Shown here piece after piece: positions 14,882-18,253 of a stretch of DNA of 18,253 nucleotides. Position numbers and translations under genes: made by a program. Every line of letters begins with the position of its first letter. Within the stretch, counting starts at the first letter, position 1. This stretch comes from an uncultured Asticcacaulis sp. (GTDB taxonomy: Bacteria; Pseudomonadota; Alphaproteobacteria; Caulobacterales; Caulobacteraceae), in the NCBI GenBank assembly GCA_946482045.1, contig CAMLPZ010000051.1:1-18253 (forward strand), read 5' to 3'. The notes beneath the pieces were generated by a model. It worked only from the letters and a program-made list of their open reading frames with translations, ran no database searches and had not been told where the DNA came from.

Positions 14882-16375
14882 TCCTCGGGTTTTCGAGGCC
14901 TTGCAGGTAAAGCTTGACGCCGTCATTCGGTCGCTCTTGCCATCGTAGATGGCCTGGGCCGGATAGGGGCAGACAGGGCGCGTGAAGGACGCTCCATCGG
15001 CCGGGTTCATCGACTTGAAACGCGTGGCCAACAGCGTGGTTGGGGCTTCATCACCTTCCACCCAGCGCTCCAGGGCTTCCTGGGCCGCCACGTAGGTCAA
15101 CCCCGGCCCACCCTGGCAGTGCCCGAGGCCCGGCACCATGAACAGGCGGAAAAAGTCCGAGGGATCGCCGAGCTCGGCCGCGACCTGTTCATAGTAGGCG
15201 ATCGATTCGTCGGGCGGTACCACCGGGTCGGCCACGCCATGAAACTGGATCAGTTTCCCACCGGCTTTCGCAAAGGCGGACAGGTCGGGACTGACCGCAT
15301 CTATCGACCGACCTGCCCCGTCAAGACGCGCGACATCATGGTCGAAATCGAAACGGTCCGCGGTCCAGTCCGGGTCATGGAATACCCAGTGCCGCCAGAA
15401 GCTCATGCGCGCCGGCTCATTGGGCTTGGCAGGATTGGCCCAATAGGCAGGCCAGCCCAACTCACTCCCCTTGGCCCAGCCGTGATACAGCCGCGCCTGT
15501 GTGCGCGGATTGTGTGCGCCACGATAGATCGCCTCGATGGCCTTGACCTCGTCGCGCGTCAGGCATTGGCTTTGGTCCGAGACATTCCGTTTGCACCGGA
15601 GGCTTTCCGGTTTGAAGCGGCAACGGTTGGGTGCGGAGAGAAAGCGGTCGTCCGGCAGGCCGCCGTCCTTGCCGGCGCAAGCGTCCAGGACGGCCGCGTT
15701 CAGCAGGGGCAGTTTGGCGGGCGGAAGTATCAGGCTGCCGTCGGACCGGTGACTGACACGGTAGAGCCAGAGAAAGCCGAGGTTCAGCCGTGTGCGGTTG
15801 TTCCCTGGCGCGCCGGCGATGATCCCGTCGAAATCCGTCGGGTAGCGTTGCGCTTCCATCAGCGCCTGCTGGCCGCCGGTTGAGCATCCGGAAAAGTAGC
15901 TATAGCGGGGGGCGTGTCCGTAAAACCCGGCTATCAGTGCCTTGGCGGCGACCGCCGTTTCATGGACCGCGCGATGCCCCCAGTCGGCTAAGGCTTCCGG
16001 ATGACCGACGACGAAGTCCGGATCGTCGCCCGTATGACCGGTATCTGTCGCGGCAACGGCATAGCCCCGATGGATCAGCACCGTCATGGCGCGCGTGTCC
16101 AGGGCCGAGCTGTACCCGCCATTGCCGACCATCTGGAACTTGCCGTTCCAGCCGTTGGTGGGAAGCCACAGCTCGAACCCGATCCGGGAGCCCGGAACGG
16201 ACGACACCTGACCCTGGACGCGGCAAACCGGCGGCACCCCCGGCAAGGCCTGTTCGCTGACAGTGATGCGCATGCCGGACGGCGGGCGTGCCGCCAGGTC
16301 GTCGCACGCTGTGGCATGGGTTTCGCCCGCAAGGGCGGCCATGCCGATTGCCATTATTGCCAGGAGTGTTTTCAC
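14861..16375 (-). CDS. Tannase/feruloyl-esterase family alpha/beta hydrolase, exported
   Basis: The 504-residue protein has a Sec signal peptide (hydrophobic core ILLAIM-like at residues 3-16, cleavage probably near THA-TA). It carries the CS-D-HC signature of the tannase family: Cys164-Ser165 in SGCSTGGQQ (Ser165 nucleophile), Asp383 in GVADPVVPP, and His419-Cys420 in GLGHCQGG. Cys164 and Cys420 should form the disulfide that brings the triad together. A lid region with extra cysteines (DACAGKDGGLPDD to RCRFKPESLRC) matches the calcium-binding lid of the family. It should cleave esters of phenolic acids or related aromatic esters in the periplasm or outside; the exact substrate is not predictable. 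The GTG start at 16375 overlaps the upstream hydrolase stop (GTGA), implying coupling. The 3' end overlaps lysR by 21 bp. Confidence 0.88.
   Translation of the reverse strand: MKTLLAIMAIGMAALAGETHATACDDLAARPPSGMRITVSEQALPGVPPVCRVQGQVSSVPGSRIGFELWLPTNGWNGKFQMVGNGGYSSALDTRAMTVLIHRGYAVAATDTGHTGDDPDFVVGHPEALADWGHRAVHETAVAAKALIAGFYGHAPRYSYFSGCSTGGQQALMEAQRYPTDFDGIIAGAPGNNRTRLNLGFLWLYRVSHRSDGSLILPPAKLPLLNAAVLDACAGKDGGLPDDRFLSAPNRCRFKPESLRCKRNVSDQSQCLTRDEVKAIEAIYRGAHNPRTQARLYHGWAKGSELGWPAYWANPAKPNEPARMSFWRHWVFHDPDWTADRFDFDHDVARLDGAGRSIDAVSPDLSAFAKAGGKLIQFHGVADPVVPPDESIAYYEQVAAELGDPSDFFRLFMVPGLGHCQGGPGLTYVAAQEALERWVEGDEAPTTLLATRFKSMNPADGASFTRPVCPYPAQAIYDGKSDRMTASSFTCKASKTRGSDRILR
14863..14898. terminator. 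Two adjacent short hairpins at the convergent gene ends
   Basis: ACCGCA-AAA-TGCGGT at 14863-14877 is a perfect 6-bp stem lying between the stop codon of the tannase-family gene (14861-14863) and that of lysR (14879-14881). A second stem, CCTCG/CGAGG at 14883-14898 with a 6-base loop, follows directly. They could serve as a compact bidirectional terminator for the convergent genes. No T-run follows in either direction, so termination is only a possibility. Confidence 0.3.
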
Positions 16376-18253
16376 TTCAGGACCTCGCTGGTCTCGGCAG
16401 CAGTCACAATTGCGCGGGCGTCGGCCGGCAGCAGACGCCGCTGCGCGACCAGGTCGGCGGCTGCCGAACGGACGAGGGCGACGAAGGCGTCGTGCGTGCC
16501 GTAGCGCTCTTCCAGAGAGGGACGCCGATCGTTGTTTCTGATGCGCTCGGCTTTCGTTCGCGCGAACGGTATGAAGCCGCCGAGGAAGAGGCAGTATTTT
16601 CCCTTGTTGTAGCCGGAAGCATGGGCGTTCCAGCCCGTATAGGTGCCGAGCGGCACGCGCATCTGAACGCTCAGGACCCCCGAAGTCTCATTCCCGTCGC
16701 TATCGACGCGTGGCACAAGCGTCGGCAGGACGCGCATCTGGCGCGGCGGCATCCGGGACGGAACACCGCTCAGGTCGGCCGAGATGAATCCTTTACCGGC
16801 GTCCTGGTGAACGAACGGATTGACAAGGCCATCGGGTTTTACATCTCCCGGCAAGCGGGGCATGCCCATGGCCGCGGCGGTCGGCGGCACCAGATCGCCG
16901 CCCGCCAATGTCGGATAGGCATTCGCTGGGGGCAGGGTGCCATCCGTGACCCAATCGATAAGATTGGCAACGGCGGCGCGCCAGAGCGGCAAGGACGGGT
17001 TGGGATTGTCGGGCAGGGTGCAGGCAATGGCCGGATTATGCCGTGCGGTGGTTACAAAGCCGCCGCTGGGGCTTTCCGGGGCGCCGCCGTGGGTGACTCC
17101 GGGGAAGTAGTAGCGCCTGACCGTCTCCGGCAGCGGAATATCGGCCTTGGCATCCGTGCCCACCAGGTTAGGCGACATCCGCAAATTCCAGATTTCCGCC
17201 GCACCGAAGGTCTCGATGATCTTGGGGCAGGTACGGCTTTCAGTGCAACGGTCCAGGAGGCTTGCGGTTTTCAGCCCGCGCGACGTATCGGCATATCGCC
17301 CCCACCATAGGACACCCTCGCTGCCGAGTTCGTAGAGGTTGGCCGCGCCGCCGGGAACGCCGAAGCGGAAGTTCAACGGCACCTGCCGTGCGGCGATGTT
17401 CGGATTGGCGCCGTCGAAGACGATCCGGCCTTGCTCGTCGGCGTTAAAGCCAAGATGAATGAACGACCGGACATAGTTGCCGGACTGCGAGGTGCCCGTG
17501 GTGATGGCCCATTTGATGTGACCCGCCAATGGATTTTCGGGACTTCGGTCATAGCGCAGGAAGCTGGCGAAATCGCGCGTGGTGGCAAAGCCGATGCCGA
17601 GCACGAGCGGGTCCTTGCCCATGTAAGTCAGGCCATAGCTTAGCCGGTGATCGAACCCGCGCCTGAGGCAGATTTTCGTTGGATCGGGAATGCCGGGAAA
17701 CGGGGTCTGGTTGCAGTCCGCGAAAGCCCAGTCCGCGGCCGGGATTTTGACTTGCGGACTGATGTCGGAAGCCTGGGAAAACAGCGTGGCCGCGCTTGTC
17801 TTCAGCGACACCGGCAAAGGACGGGAGACGCCGGCGCCCAGGCCGCCCACGAGCGGGAGGGTATGCGTGCCCGCCTTCATATCGACAAAGCGCACAAAGA
17901 CGGGGCCGGTCAGGGGCGCTCCATTGGCCCGTCTGGCCACGGGGACCTGGGCAGTGTAAAGCCCCGGCTTCGCCGCGATATCGCCCTGCCAACCGACGAT
18001 CACATGCACATGGCCAAACGGATCAGGCACAAGGGCTTCGCCATTTCCGCGGTTCGGGATCATGTCGTAGAGGACGCCGGTCGAACGCGACATGTCCACA
18101 GGCTTGATCACCGTGAAATTGGCGCTGTAGGCCACCTTGCCGCTGGCCGTACGCTGAGCGTAAATAAGGTCCGTAATGATCTGGTTATGTGCGTCCGCCG
18201 GGTCTAATGCCCCTTCAAAGTGGCCATTCAGGACCTCATAGGCGATGTCACCG
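16372..18253 (-). CDS. Alpha/beta hydrolase domain protein (Abhydrolase_10-like), 5' end outside window
   Basis: The frame stays open to the right edge: 39 residues before the GTG at 18135 read as good protein (GDIAYEVLNGHF, LDPADAHNQIITDL) that fits this family, so the start lies beyond 18253. At least 626 residues are visible. A large N-terminal beta-rich part is followed by VNRGN-like IPNRGN, a serine motif GTSQSGNY (Ser codon at 17488-17490, probable nucleophile) and FPGVTHGG, whose His is a candidate triad member. The layout fits a large secreted-type hydrolase family of unknown substrate. Its TGA overlaps the tannase-family GTG by 4 bp, so the two are made together and may act on the same ester compound. 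Signal peptide status cannot be seen. Confidence 0.8.
   Translation of the reverse strand, partial: GDIAYEVLNGHFEGALDPADAHNQIITDLIYAQRTASGKVAYSANFTVIKPVDMSRSTGVLYDMIPNRGNGEALVPDPFGHVHVIVGWQGDIAAKPGLYTAQVPVARRANGAPLTGPVFVRFVDMKAGTHTLPLVGGLGAGVSRPLPVSLKTSAATLFSQASDISPQVKIPAADWAFADCNQTPFPGIPDPTKICLRRGFDHRLSYGLTYMGKDPLVLGIGFATTRDFASFLRYDRSPENPLAGHIKWAITTGTSQSGNYVRSFIHLGFNADEQGRIVFDGANPNIAARQVPLNFRFGVPGGAANLYELGSEGVLWWGRYADTSRGLKTASLLDRCTESRTCPKIIETFGAAEIWNLRMSPNLVGTDAKADIPLPETVRRYYFPGVTHGGAPESPSGGFVTTARHNPAIACTLPDNPNPSLPLWRAAVANLIDWVTDGTLPPANAYPTLAGGDLVPPTAAAMGMPRLPGDVKPDGLVNPFVHQDAGKGFISADLSGVPSRMPPRQMRVLPTLVPRVDSDGNETSGVLSVQMRVPLGTYTGWNAHASGYNKGKYCLFLGGFIPFARTKAERIRNNDRRPSLEERYGTHDAFVALVRSAAADLVAQRRLLPADARAIVTAAETSEVLK

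Noticed and set aside
1..18253. CRISPR array, tRNA/rRNA genes, intact insertion sequence, toxin-antitoxin or phage-defence genes
   Set aside because: None was seen. The repeats in 671-3806 are protein-coding modules, not spaced short repeats, and no transposase or integrase frame is recognisable.

Overview
The window looks like chromosome from a GC-rich alphaproteobacterium. This rests on the overall base composition, the near absence of TTA/CTA/TCA codons in real genes, and the mix of a YDG/MBG-type filamentous adhesin, an RND efflux operon, a LysR regulator and tannase-type esterases. Caulobacterales or Sphingomonadales are my best guess, but no rRNA, tRNA or core marker gene is present to settle it.

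Layout. (1) 1-5116, minus strand: the N-terminal 1,705 codons of a giant secreted adhesin. It has a two-partner-secretion (FHA-type) domain, two tandem copies of a ~500-residue GLUG module, then an MBG-type domain and the start of a YDG domain. It runs off the left edge. (2) 5117-5622: an AT-rich spacer with no convincing gene. (3) 5599-6398: a small graveyard. A TetR-family gene cut off after its DNA-binding domain lies head-to-head with a gutted thioredoxin-reductase-like flavoprotein gene. (4) 6483-7133, minus strand: an intact TetR-family regulator that is the close paralogue of the broken one. (5) 7134-7223: a divergent control region with two related dyad sites over a candidate promoter. 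(6) 7224-13584, plus strand: a compact operon for a complete tripartite RND pump (lipoprotein adaptor, inner-membrane permease, outer-membrane lipoprotein channel), followed by a short-chain dehydrogenase. (7) 13934-14881, plus strand: a LysR-type regulator. (8) 14861-18253, minus strand: two translationally coupled alpha/beta hydrolases, a tannase/feruloyl-esterase family enzyme and an uncharacterised-family hydrolase running off the right edge. They converge on lysR with a 21-bp overlap of the 3' ends.

How the parts work together (inference). The intact TetR protein probably represses its own gene and the pump operon through the paired dyads, and would release them when it binds a pump substrate. 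The dehydrogenase at the operon's end may convert the same compound. The two hydrolases are probably an exported ester-cleaving pair; whether the LysR protein controls them cannot be told from here. The adhesin is an independent surface-structure locus whose transporter (TpsB) is not in view.

I do not see a clearly new biological system. The points most worth follow-up are the paired operators, the duplicated GLUG module, the fossil tetR/flavoprotein pair, and the coupled hydrolase pair.
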